Shown in pieces: positions 46,000 through 58,100 of a DNA stretch of 64,000 nt (the stretch's first letter is position 1; each line of letters begins with the position of its first letter). Under the pieces are notes generated by a model that searched no databases, had not been told where the DNA came from, and saw only the letters and a program-made list of their open reading frames with translations. Origin of the DNA: Cordylochernes scorpioides (lineage: Eukaryota; Arthropoda; Arachnida; Pseudoscorpiones; Chernetidae). Position numbers and translations under genes: made by a program. The DNA lies in NCBI GenBank assembly GCA_030710605.1, contig CP092863.1, positions 55,766,507 to 55,830,506 of the forward strand, read 5' to 3'.

Positions 46000-47820
46000 G
46001 CTCTACTGGAGGTTCTAGGTCTTTCGTTGATCGTCTCTTGCACCTGATGCGTGACCTAAAGTATTTTTAATTGCGCATTAGCGCTTTTTGCGTTTTGGTA
46101 CAATTGTTTAGAAGGAAACAGCTTTGGAAGTATGACAGAGTTGATTCTCATTGTAGGAACAAAGACAGCCCACCAGTATGTGGGCAGGGCAGTACAACTA
46201 ATATAATAAATTTTGTCCTTAAAATGGTACCTTTCAACAATACAATGCTCATACCGCTGTCATTCCAATACAAGACTTACAGAGTGCCAAAACGATAAAA
46301 TCGCTAGCAAGTTTTCCTGATATAACGACATTTGTGGGATGCCATGAAAAGTCGTATATTATAGATTTGAGCACGAACTCAACAGCAATTCCACAAATAA
46401 CTCATACAATAAATACTCAAGATTACATTTAAACTTTTTAAAATTCAATATATTTAAGGATCCGATGCTGAAGGAAGAAACTTTTCTATATTGTTATGGA
46501 AGCAAAGATAATCAATGCGCGTGCGTTAATTATTGAGAGATAAATATGAGAAAAAGAGATATTGTATTTTTTCAATATTAATCTATTAAATTTAACATTC
46601 TCTGGCGAGAAAACTTTAAAGAAATGTTTAACATGTTGTTAACGACCTATTTGTGTGCCTTAGTTGTAAAGGCGAGGAATACTATTTAAAAAAAGGAATA
46701 ACTATCTTTAATTCAATCAATTATTTTATATTTATATTCACATTCTTTTCAAACATATTAAGCACTAAAAAATAATTGAAATGTAGGTGCTCCATTTAAT
46801 TTGCTACAAATCCGTAAAAAAAAAAGAATATCGCATGGTTAGGCGAATAAAACATTCTTAAACTCTCTCTAAAAATATAGTATTTCACAGATATTCAATT
46901 TAATAGAAATATTTTATGATCGATTTTCCATTTTAAATTTCACATTAATTGGTGTTTATATACAGAAACATTTTGACCTTTGAAAACCCAATAAATTTAT
47001 CTGAAGCTTATCTCTGGTTTATTGAAGTAGCTGCTGTAAAGATTTATAGGAGAACCAGCTGCTGCGAGCAACCTGACTCCACTCTTCTTTCACCAGATCC
47101 ACTTAGTTCTCTTTCTTCTGCCATTTATTTTATATGTTTAAACACTATTTTGTATTCAGTTAATTGCCTATATATCCATTTAAACACATATCAGTAGTTT
47201 ATCTTATATATAATATACCTCTGTTATTTCTCATAACATTTTTTCATCTATTTAATTATTTGAGAGAGAGGGACAATGACAAGATATTTTTATTGACATC
47301 TTGTCAATACAGGTAAAGTGGACAGTCCGCACTATTCATGAGAAATTAACAATGTGAAAGAGAGTATAATGCTATAATACTAAAAAACAAGTAAATATTC
47401 AGTAAAAAGCATACATATCAATTAATTGTGCTTAATTAATTTATCTTTATCTGGAGGATAGAGAATGAATGACCAATTTAAATGATACGAAGCTCAAAAA
47501 ATGAAAATGACCTTAATTGTAATCTATCATTCTATAACATTAATAAAATATATGGCTTAACCTATTTAATATTCAGATGCATATGTGCTTATTGGTGAAA
47601 TATTAATAAACGGTCTCTTGGAATAACATCGCACTAATGGCTATCGACATTAAGTATTTTAACTACGGGAATAAAAATATTTCTATTTCATATTCCAATG
47701 CTCGATGCAAATATTTATATGTAATTCTATTGTCCTAAAATCTTATGTCCATAGATTTCTTGAATATATACCATTTCTAAGATTCCACCCTGCAGTTTAG
47801 AATATATAAGCAGAATCGTC
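46000..47820. other. Non-coding AT-rich stretch
   Basis: No domain recognised in any frame and no repeat unit seen. Confidence 0.4.
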
Positions 47821-48010
47821 CAATACAGTATTAGAGCTCTAAGAAGCGGGCTAGTAGATTAAATTGGCGAAACCACTGGGAGGTTTCACCACTGATATCA
47901 AAGCCATCCCAATATTTTTTCATCGCAGTAAGGATAGCAGAATTTTGTTTTGTATGTAAAATAAACACATTCGTGCTTAAATGCTTTTATTTCTTATAGT
48001 TCATATTTTA
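47821..48010 (+). repeat. Foldback family B, single arm
   Basis: Carries AATTGGCGAAACCACTGGGA and GCAGTAAGGA found in the other family B copies at 51.8 and 52.1 kb. The hairpin is damaged (CTGATATCAAAGCC). Confidence 0.65.
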
Positions 48011-49060
48011 TTACATATAGTTTCATGGTTGAAGAAATTTGGCACAGTAGTAAAGAAGTTTAACTGACCGAAACAATCGTCTAAGTTTTCTTCTGGAGAA
48101 GCCTACCTGAGCACCAAAACCACAATTAGTTTAGCCAAATGGTTTTCAATCTTTTTTTTTGTTTTTTTTTATTCTACATATTTTATCTTCCATATAACTA
48201 TTGAAACATTAATACAAGAAATTTGAATAAATACAGATAAAGAGTGAGATTTTGGGAACAATATCTGTCCTATATAATGCTTATTATTATATATTGTTTC
48301 TCCCTTTTTGTATTTTATTAAAAATATATTTCTATTTAAATAATTATATTATTTTAATAAATCTCTCATCAGGAGAGAAGACAGGAAACGCTTTTTCTTA
48401 ACCCGTTCTCTTTGCCTATTACTTTTTATATCCAGCATATGACGCGTAACTGCCGAATCTCCGCTTGAAAATTATCAAAATCAGTTCAATGTATTTATTC
48501 ATTTATCAAAAATAAAAACAAACCCCTTATGCTTAATTTTAATTAATATCTAAACTAAAATATATCTTTGAAAATTGTATTATATTTGTATTATATTTTT
48601 TATGTTGTATATAGAAACACCCTGAATGGTGTAACTTTGAAATGGCGTCAATAAAAGGACACCCGGAAAAGAAAGGCGGACCTGGGGAAAGGTCGTAAAC
48701 TAGTCGTTAACATTGTCCGAGCATCTAAAGGAGGATGTAAACATATCAGCCGTGTCAGTCCTTGATTGGACACAAAGGGACAACAGAGTCCGCTCTCTCT
48801 GACGTCACCACTATCATATAACCTAGTTTTTTCTAGCTCAGAGGAACAGAATAGTCATGAGCAGGTAATCAGGTAATTAAGTCGCCATGCTGCCTGATTG
48901 ACAAGCGGTCCCAAGACTTCCTCTTAGTCTATCTCATCTTCCCGGATGCCACCGCCTGAACCGAGGCAACCATGCTCCTGTGAGTGTGGATTTCTTTTGT
49001 ACAATGTACTTCCGTACAATGAATGCTCTTGGAAGAGGAGACTTTGACGGTGTCGGCTCC
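48011..49060. other. Non-coding, with a GC-richer block
   Basis: 48600-48970 is richer in GC and contains TGACGTCA (a CRE-like word, 48800-48807). No gene was identified. It could be an unrecognised LTR or a regulatory stretch. Confidence 0.3.
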
Positions 49061-49079
49061 ACACACACACACACACACA
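49061..49079. repeat. (CA)n microsatellite
   Basis: About 9-10 CA units just left of foldback A copy 2. Confidence 0.9.
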
Positions 49080-49106
49080 TTACAACATATATGTACATTA
49101 AAAACA

Positions 49107-49500
49107 AAGAAGGCATATCCTGACCATGAGCACATGTGATTTTTAGATGGCAGAGCGCCATCTAGTGAAACAGAAATCAACTAAACGTTTATTTAGCTGA
49201 TATTTGGCCAACCTATTCTCTTGATAAATCAAGAAAAAAGCCATCCACGAACGCGTTTCGGGCTGTTGGCCCTTGTCAGCGTGGAACAGGCTGTACCACT
49301 GCGACCAAAAAATGTTTTGGTCCCAGAAGCTTCCTGAGAAATCAAGAAATAAGTATTTAAGGCCAAACCTTTGCGTAAATACGCTTAGCATGTGAAAACA
49401 CAACAGAAAAAAATAAATAAATAAAAAGGTCTCAGGTGTTGATATTAAAAAAAAAAAAAAGGTCAGGATATTCTTTGTTTTTAATATCAATACCTGACCT
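49107..49500. mobile_element. Family A, copy 2, not palindromic
   Basis: Left arm and ribozyme module match copy 1 (GAAGGCATATCCTGACC ... CCATCTAGTG ... GCCATCCACGAACGCG). After about 49320 the sequence does not return as an inverted arm. The family tag AGGTCAGGATATTC and TATCAATACCTGACCTTTT appears near 49459-49502. This copy suggests the ancestral unit is one arm plus ribozyme, and the palindrome of copy 1 is secondary. Confidence 0.7.
49245..49284 (-). ncRNA. Hammerhead ribozyme, one core change
   Basis: Minus strand: CCACG, CTGACAA, GGGC-CAACA-GCCC, GAA, ACGCGT, T, CGTGG. Stem I is perfect and stem III is the palindrome ACGCGT. Position 8, normally G, is A, which should block catalysis. 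Compare 43871-43910, where position 8 is intact. Confidence 0.65.
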
Positions 49501-49552
49501 TTTAATTTTTATTATTTTTTCTATTGTTTTTTTTTTTCACATATATGTACAT

Positions 49553-49625
49553 GTTGTGGCTTTGTCACCCATCTAGTTTGCGGCGACGGTCAATAGATGG
49601 CGCCCAATTTTGACGCCAGATAATG
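49553..49625 (+). repeat. Retrozyme-like fragment, opposite strand
   Basis: GTTGTGGCTTTGTCAC ... GCGGCGACGGTCAATAGATG matches the reverse complement of part of the repeat unit at 13950-14020. The hammerhead part is not included. Confidence 0.7.
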
Positions 49626-49639
49626 GTCGTCTATCCTGA

Positions 49640-50700
49640 TCTTTTCCATATGATTAATGAAAGGATATGAAATATCTTGTATATCAGAAATACACATTTA
49701 GCACAAGAAAAGGAAAAACAAGCGATCAGATCAGAATTTCAGAAATATTGACATATTGATCAGTCAAATGAATTCCAGAAATTTCTTTGCATTTATTTAG
49801 TTTATCACATTAAGTATTTAGACAGTGTAAGGTTAATTACACACATTGGAAAATATTGGTAATCACGGGAATTCCAAGGGATATCATTGCATTCACACAT
49901 TTGAATATTTATATTAACCAATCCCCGAAACCTTGCGACAGAGAGAATCACGCAGATAGCTTCAAGAAAAGGAAAAAAGGGGTGTGATACTTTCTTTAGC
50001 CAATTCAATCTCTTTACGGAGAAAATTAATATTAATAAATACCTTTTATACTAAGTAAAATAAATTTTAAATGGTTCTGCTGTCAAAATATCTGCACTAT
50101 TTTGATGGCATAGCGTTAATTGCAGAATAGGCCCTGGATCTATATTACAACTCATCAATAACTTATATAAACATGAAGTAAATAAAAGAGCTGGCTTGTG
50201 TGTTTATTAAATTCAACGAAAAAAATATGTAAATAGAAAATAATACGACCATCATCATCTCAGAACTAGAAGTCGTTAACTATTATGTTTATTTTTGGCT
50301 CATGGTTAAACGAAAATGGATATTTTATCCAGGATATCAAAAGAAGACTGGCAGAACAACGATGAGTGGTGTAACACTTATCTGTAAAACACAAATCTTC
50401 ACAACTATGCTGAAATTATAGTTTACAATGCACTGGCATGTGGATAGTCACCTATAGAAGTAAATCCTAGGCCCTTACCAAAGCCATGGAAGAAAGAATT
50501 AATGCTTCTGAGATGTTCTGTCGGAACTTACGTGGATTTCAAGGAGAATAAATGCGAGTTTCTTTGACGAGAGAGAAGGAGATGAAAGAAAAGACTTCAG
50601 AAAATCGAGGCTCTAAGAAATTATGGCCATAACATTAGAAGAAAAGGAGAAACTATTATTATAATTATTAAATTTAATTTAATTGCCGTTTATCGTTAAA
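49640..50700. other. Non-coding AT-rich stretch
   Basis: No gene or known element seen. Confidence 0.4.
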
Positions 50701-50708
50701 ACTTTACA

Positions 50709-51205
50709 CAAATAAATTCACTGGCAATGCGCTTCTTTTAAATATCATCAAATATTATCTCTACAGACCTTACTGCAATGATATGAGTTATTGAATGAGA
50801 TGGCTTGGCTCATCAGTAGTGATCCCTCTTCACTGGTAATGCGCTTCTTTTAAATATCATCAAATATTATCTCTACAGACTTTACTGCAATGATATGAGT
50901 TATTGAATGAGAGGGCTTGGCTCATCAGTAGTGAACCCTCAATGGACCTACAGACCTATAAGCTTATGTCCATAGTTCACTAAACACCCCTAAGCTGCCT
51001 TCCATAGAAAATACAGGGATATTCCAAACCAATCCAATACAATAGTAGAGCGGTCTAGAGATTAATTTGGCGAAACCACTGAGAGGGTTCACTACTGATG
51101 AGCCAAGCCCTCTCATTCAATAACTCATATCATTGCAGTAAGGTCTGTAGAGATAATATTTGATGATATTTAAAAGAAGCACATTGCCAGTGAATTTATT
51201 TGGGT
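50709..51205. mobile_element. Foldback family B, palindromic copy
   Basis: The left arm starts CAAATAAATTCACTGGCAAT and the right arm ends with its reverse complement near 51205. Within the left side the unit is duplicated (about 50709-50830 and 50832-50942). The arms meet over AGTGAACCCTC hairpins. No coding capacity. Confidence 0.75.
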
Positions 51206-51589
51206 AAAATTATAATTATTGTTAAGATGAAAATAAAGCTAGGAAGACCCAGGAAAAGAAGGGCTGACCAATAGCTAAATACCAGACCTGACACTGGAAG
51301 AAACAAAGACAGCTGGCCTGAGACAACGAGATTGTCCTAACTAATGGACAGAAATCTGGGACAAGTTCATACAATTGATGCAAATATGTCATGGGTATAT
51401 TTTATCTACCAATATTTAGAAAATATCGAAATGATAAAAATTACAATAGCTTCTAAGCTATATTTCAATTTTATATATTGATCATTTATATCAGTCACAC
51501 ACTGAATTGAGTTCATTAAGGTCAATAGAGATAATATTTGATTATAATGTTAAAAAGAAACACATTTCCAGTAAATTTATTTTTTTTAC

Positions 51590-52010
51590 AAATGTTCATT
51601 TAGAAAATGAAAGGATTTAAGCACGAATAACATGATACTTTTTTTACAAAAAACAAACTTCTATTGTCTTTACTGCGATGAAAAAATATTGGGAGGGCTT
51701 GGCTCATCAGTGGTGAACCCTCCCAGCTATTTTGCTAATTTAATCTATCAGACCGTTTCTTAGAGCTCCCATATTATAGCTCTATTGCTCGATGTAAATA
51801 TTTATACGTAATTCTACTGTTCTACAAGCTTATTTACATAGCTCTGAGAAGCGGTCTGGTGGATTAAATTGGCGAAACCGCAGGGAGGGTTCACCACTGA
51901 TGAGCCAAGCCCTCCCAATATATTTTTTCATCGCAGTAAGGACAGTAGAAGTTCGTTTTATGTATAAAAGAAACATTCGCGCTTTTAAATCCTTTTATTT
52001 TATATGTATA
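51590..52010. mobile_element. Foldback family B, second palindromic copy
   Basis: 51652-51770 and 51850-51975 are inverted copies, each with TACTG(C)GATG, GGGAGGG hairpin, GAAAC-type module and an AGACCGTTTCTTAGAGCTC segment. The loop is about 80 bases. Confidence 0.75.
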
Positions 52011-52089
52011 GATGGCGCGTTATTGCTTTGTGTTACATAGTTTTCTTGAAAACCATTTCTAAGATTCCACCCTTAAGTGCACAGCGTAT

Positions 52090-52290
52090 ATAAGCAGAAT
52101 AGTTCAATACAATATTGGAGCTCTAAGTAGTGGTCTGGTAGATTAAATTGGCGAAACAGCTGGGAGGGTTCACCACTGATGAACCAAGCCCTCCCAATAT
52201 TTTTTCATCGCAGTAAGGACAGTAGAAGTTTGTTTTGTGTAAAAAGAATCATTCGTGCTTTAATCCTTTGTTTTTCTATATATTGATGAC
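52090..52290 (+). repeat. Foldback family B, single arm
   Basis: Matches the right arm of the 51.9-kb copy, from GAGCTCTAAG to GCAGTAAGGACAGTAGAAG. Confidence 0.7.
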
Positions 52291-52639
52291 GATATTGATT
52301 CCTTTATGTTGAATGTTTATTTATACCCCAACTAATGTGGGTGTATTTCCTTGAAATAACAAAATTTACAATAGTTTATAAATGGGGGATTGATAGTGTA
52401 ACATTAAATATATTTTATCATTTTTCCTAAAATTGATAAAGATCTTTAAGGAAAAATAGTTTACACTGGTTATTAAGGAGGTATTTTGTAACTTTCTCTA
52501 TAGTTACCATTTGAGCCACCTATTGAATGGAATTAAATGAGATTTTAAAATAGGAATTAATAACTTGCGAAATAATTGTTGGATGTTTGACAAGTCTTAC
52601 CAAACAATGAATATAATAATTGTGACCAAATAAATTGGT

Positions 52640-53105
52640 TTTTCAGAGTTGTTTTTGCAAATTGGCGATATTTGTAGTCTACCTATTATTGTGAAGAAAC
52701 CTTGTTATAATAATACAATTCGTTTACTATAAGGTTTATATGTTAACATTCGTCAAATATGAACATTTTTGCAACCGTTGAACAGAGATCATTAAAATAT
52801 TTCAACGGTGGTCATGCGTATTTTCCGGTTATTTGTTAATTGGTACTAGCCGATGGATATAGTATCGTTTAAATAAGGATGAAATAAAAAAAGTTTCTAA
52901 CAGTTTAGAATGCAACACTTTCGAGTTATTTCTCTTTTGTGCCAACCAATGACTAGAAATAATTAAGCTTGGGAAAACTTACCTATGGTCGCCAGGATGA
53001 GACTATATATTTGACTACTGATATTTAATATTGATTAGAGTTATTTTGTAATTATAGACAATTTTAAGATGGCTGATCTAGATATCAATCAACGTCTTGA
53101 GTCCC
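52640..53105 (+). other. Possible LTR remnant with Gag start
   Basis: TGGTCGCCAGGATGAGAC at 52987 looks like a gypsy-type primer site. About 80 bases later a short frame (53070) begins MADLDINQRLESLEN, a coiled-coil-like start, and ends in stops. No second LTR was found. This is weak evidence for a solo end of an unrelated LTR element. Confidence 0.3.
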
Positions 53106-53238
53106 TGGAAAACTAACTGGAATCTCGGAGCTAAAACACTTTTATAATCTTTATATAGATATCTAGGGTTAGAACGGCCTCGAACCTTTAACATAAAAAA
53201 TGGATATGAATCCATCAACTTATATATATATATATATA

Positions 53239-54880
53239 TGTGACAATTTAGTGGTAAATGTGGTGAGGAGAGAAATAATCACACGACGAGTTGTTAGAGC
53301 AATCATCCAGGCAGCCAGCCGAGAGAGCGAGCGAGACGTTATCTGCTGAACGACTGTTTTCCCTGTGTACACAACCGGGGGGCTAACCAGGAAAGTCGCC
53401 AGGTGGTGACGGCCCCCCCTTAGTTGTCTTCTATCGACTACGTCTCTCTCTCTCTGGTCGACTGCAGATTTACTTTATTATTCCTGTAAGAGCATATATT
53501 ATGACATATGGCCCCCGTTGAAGAAGGCTGAACATGGTTTAAGTATATTTAAAGCTGGAGAAGCCAGGAATAGAGAAAATAATTTTACAGTTAAAATTAG
53601 TTAAGGTAATGGTGACATAGTTTTATGTAAATAAAATATTGTATAGTACACAAGTAAATATTATTTACAAGCAGTTTTACAACACCGGGGAGTTTGACAT
53701 TTAAGGAAATCTTTGAAAATATCAAGGTTATAAAAGGCTATATACAATGTTAGAATTTCGGCGAACAGAGCGAGGGGAAACTTGCCCTGGGCCAATCTAA
53801 CTTATCTATGCAGCTACTTGTGTAGCGAGTCCGAGGGGAAAAGTCCCGTGTGTAGGTGAGGAAGTCGGATGGACTTATATTTAATTTGCGGAAAGTATGC
53901 GCGCACAGTGCCGAAAATTGGGACGAGGACTGCGTTGTCCGTTACAAGTGACAAGCTGCTCGGACACGAGGTGTTTGAACCGTCGTGGGAGCTTGTGCAA
54001 GGCGATGATTTCGCGGTGGGTTGAAAGTAAGACCCATGTCTGCGCGAAATGATGACGGACCGGACAAAATCAGCGACGATGTTTAACGTACCTCCGTGGG
54101 AAATATCGGAGGTAGGCTATATCGTGCTGGTTTGAACAAGGGACAAACATAGATTTGAAGACAGGGTCCGTGTGGCGAACGTGTGGCGCAAGAAGAAGGA
54201 GCGAACTGTGTCGCTCGATGCAGATTGTTCAAGTGTGAACAAAAAGGAGTTGATAAATATCTAACAGTTAGCGGTAGGGAGATGGCGGAGTTTGTCCATG
54301 ATGACGGGAGGTGTCCTGCTCTGGCACGGCGATCGTTCTTGAGCAGATCTGTTGCTGGAAGAAGTGCGTGGCAGCTCCATCTCCGTCGTAGGTGAATACT
54401 TCTTCGGGATCACGGTTCAAAGGTTGGCGAGGAAGGGGTTGAGGGCTCGAAGAGGAGTGGTTACAGTTGAGTTGGGTTTGGTCGATCATCGTGGGGCTTG
54501 GCTTCTTGTTTCTTCATACTCCGGTATATGAGGGATTCGCTTCCCGGCCAGGTTTTATCCTGTCGACTTTCGATGTGACAATTTAGTGGTAAATGTGGTG
54601 AGGAGAGAAATAATCACACGACGAGTTGTTAGAGCAATCATCCAGGCAGCCAGCCGAGAGAGCGAGCGAGACGTTATCTGCTGAACGACTGTTTTCCCTG
54701 TGTACACAACCGGGGGGCTAACCAGGAAAGTCGCCAGGTGGTGACGGCCCCCCCCTCAGGAATGTGGTCAAAATGGTTCAAAATGGCCGTAACTTAGTTG
54801 TCTTCTATCGACTACGTCTCTCTCTCTCTGGTCGACTGCAGATTTACTTTATTATTCCTGTAAGAGCATATATTATGACA
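53239..54880 (+). mobile_element. Non-coding LTR element (LARD/TRIM-like)
   Basis: Two direct terminal repeats begin TGTGACAATTTAGTGGTAAA and end ATATTATGACA: 53239-53506 (268 bp) and 54574-54880 (307 bp). The right copy has an extra block of about 38 bases (TCAGGAATGTGGTCAAAATG...). A TGG primer site (TGGCCCCCGTTGAAGAAGG) lies three bases after the left repeat. The 1.07-kb interior has no retroviral-type domain; a 70-codon frame at 54183 is not convincing. Such elements rely on proteins from autonomous relatives. Confidence 0.8.
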
Positions 54881-54885
54881 TATGT

Positions 54886-55095
54886 ATATTAAAAATAAAA
54901 AAGGCATATCCTGACCAGGAGCACATGTGCTTCTCAGAAGGCAGAACGCCATCTGGTGGAACAGAAATCAACTAAACATTGATTTAGGGAACAGACTAAA
55001 TCAATGTTTAGTTGATTTCTGTTCCACCAGATGGCGCTCTGCCTTCTGAAAAGCACATGTGCTCCTGGTCAGGATATTCCTTTTTTATTTTTAAT
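54886..55095. mobile_element. Foldback family A, copy 3, ribozyme-free
   Basis: Two near-perfect inverted arms (54897-54985 and 54990-55082) begin AAGGCATATCCTGACC and enclose only a few bases. The ribozyme module is absent. The right side carries TATCAACACCTGACCTTTTT. Confidence 0.8.
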
Positions 55096-55189
55096 ATCAA
55101 CACCTGACCTTTTTATATATATTATTTTCACACAATGTAACCTTGTTTATATTCAACGACATAGCCGTACAAACGAGTTTAGTCAGCTG

Positions 55190-58100
55190 AGCTAGCAATA
55201 GCGATGCACACAATTCCATGCGTGGAGTCGTAGTGGTTTTTAAAGTAGCTACTCGGGTTTTCGCTGCCAATAGATATGCATCATCTATTGAGGAATTATG
55301 GATTATCTTTTGATATAAACCATTGCAGAATATGCCCTTTGTGAAGCATCAGCAAATCCATGTATCTCATAAGTTATAAGCTCATAAAGTCTTATCCATC
55401 GAGACATCTGTACCTGGTGTAGTGATGCTAGATCATTTTGTAATGCCTCCCACGATTCTTGTAATCCAACTGGAATAGGCTCATCCCATGTTAGTTTTGC
55501 AGCCCATAATGTCTGAATCATAAACTTGATTTTAAGAATCACCGGCGCAAAACAACCAAGAGGTCATATATTTTTGCAATTTGTGATAAGATATTTCGCT
55601 TAGTTGGGGCATTCTTGATTATTTCAAATTTCCTCAATCCTATTTCATCATTCTTTAGGTTCCAATTAATGCCCAATAAATTTATTCCTAATGTATTCTC
55701 ACTGTCAACATTAGCATAGAAAGTTGATTTGTCTGTTTCTTAAAGTGTGTCCAATACTGTAGGTTTATTGGAAGTCCATTGTCGTAATTTAAAACCGCGT
55801 TCTTGCAACAATTGGTCTAATTCTCTTATAAGTTTGCGCCCATTATATACAGTTTCACAACCAGTGAACAAGTCACCCACATAAAAATCTGATTTAAGAA
55901 TGGTTTCTGCCTTTGGACACCTAATTTGTTCATCATGAGCCAGTTGTTTCAATACCCTGATGGCCAAGAATGGTGCACAAGATATTCCGTATGTCAAGGT
56001 TTTAAGTTCATACTTCTTTAAACCTTGACCTGATTCATCTCTCCAAATTATTCATTGATACGGAGTATCTTCTGGGTGAACTAAAATCTGCCTGTACATC
56101 TTGGTGATGTCTGCAGGTATAGCGATAGGTTGAGATCGGAATCTTAACAACAAGGGGAAAATGTCCTTTTGAAGCCTGGGGCCTGTATGTAAAACATCAT
56201 TTGAAGAATAACCTGTTGTTGTTTTTGAAGAAGCGTTGTATACACTCGCAATTTTGTGGTAGAGCTTTTTTCTTTGATTATAGGATGATAAGGAAGGTAA
56301 AATGCTTTATGATCATTTCCGTTTTCCTTCACCTCATTCATGTGGCCTAAATCCAGGTATTCTTGCATGAAATCCTTGTAGGTCTGATATACCTGGAGCT
56401 ATTGTTTCAAGATTTTCTCCATTCTCAAAAATCAGTTAATGGCTTGAGACTTTGATTCTCCAAGCAAACTGGGGTCCTTAAAGGGCAATCTTACAATGTA
56501 TCTACCAGATGTTTCTCTCTCATGAGTTGTCTTAAAATGAATTTCATTGAAATCATCTTCAAACGGATCAGGTTTGGTTTTGAGTTCTTCTTCCCATAAG
56601 GAAAGTGTACAATTGAATGTGTGCAGTTTTTGATAGTTTCTGGATTTCTTTTGAAAGATTTTAATTTCTCCAAAGAGCAACCATCCCAATAGTGTTTTAA
56701 TTGCCTTTGATTGACCTTCATGTCCATATTTAATGGCTCCCTTGTATAGAGAAAAGGCAATATCTGCGCCTAGCAATATGTCAATTGGTACGTTATATTG
56801 ATGTTGTGGGTCTGCTAGTTGCAGGCCTTGTAAATGATGTAATTGATGTTCTTCAAATTTTAAATATGGCATATAACTTGTCACCTTATCCACAACAAGA
56901 GCATTTGTTTTAAAAACTTTGGATAGGTTGAAATGGGATGTTAAATTGAGATTTATTACTCTATCGGGTCTGTTCAAAATCTGTCCTCCTATTCCGGCTA
57001 ATTCTACTCTTGTCCTAGAAGGTTCCAAATTCAGTTTCTTTAAACAGTCCAGAGTTATTAGTGTGGCTTGACTTGCTGTATCTATTAAAGCTCTACAAGG
57101 CTGATATTTACCTTGATGGTTCATCACCATAATTGTTGCGGTAGACAATAGTACAAACGAGTTCTCTTGGTTATACATCAAACAGGTGGTGTTTTTTTTT
57201 ATGAATGGAGGTCACGCTCAAAGCATCATTGTTTTATTTTGCACTTGACTCAGCTTGGTTTTTATCTGGTTCTTCAATTGCAGGAATTCCCATTGTATGT
57301 TCTTTAAACTGATGAATGGCGGCATGAAGGTGAATCAATGTGTTATGTTTTCCTTGACACTTTATACACTTGAATTCTGACTTACATTGATTTATCGAAT
57401 GATTGTTCCTTAAACAATTGAAACATAACTTGAGTTGTTTTACTTTTTCCCTTCTCTCTAATGGCTCCATGCCTAAAAAGGTTGGGCATTGATAGATTCC
57501 ATGCTCCTGTTGTCATAGAAAACAATTGGCCTTTGTTAGATTGTGTACTTGCAATTTCATGGAGCGTTTAATTAGGGGCAATCCCTTTTTTGTTTCACTC
57601 GTATTAAGCGCCTTTGCATGGTTTTCTAAAAATTTCAATAATTCTGAAAAGGAGGGTATGTGATTACTGTCAATTGTCATGTTCCAGCTGCGCTTTGTTG
57701 TTTTGTTTAGTTTATCACTCAGGATTTTCCCAATTATGATATCACTAAGTTCATCTAGTTTATAACCAAGTGTTTCTAGAGATATAATGACTTCACATGA
57801 ATTATCTACCAAAAATAGAAGTTGTTTGGATGATTCTATTGTTAGCTTAGGTAGATCTATTATTCTTTGTATTAGGTTAAATAATAAACCTTTTTTATTG
57901 TCATATCTTTTTTCCAACAAATCCCAAGCCAAAACAAAATTATTTTCAAACAAAGTTATTGGTATGTGATTAAAAAGTATTAAAGCCTTTCCCTTCAGAC
58001 AAGTCTTTAAATACTGTAATTTAACTATATTTGTTAATTGAGACTGTTATCAATAATAGTAGTTTTAAAAAATTAGAAAACGAAATCCAATTTTCTATAT

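Noticed and set aside
45451-46298. Frames of 67-75 codons in 45.4-46.3 kb as small genes
   Set aside because: No homology recognised, no repeat of pattern, and one contains the tRNA-like sequence.
48600-48970. GC-richer block with TGACGTCA as a gene promoter
   Set aside because: No downstream gene or transcription-unit evidence; one CRE-like word is not enough.
54183-54395. 70-codon frame in the non-coding LTR element
   Set aside because: No recognisable domain, short, and in a region otherwise lacking coding signal.
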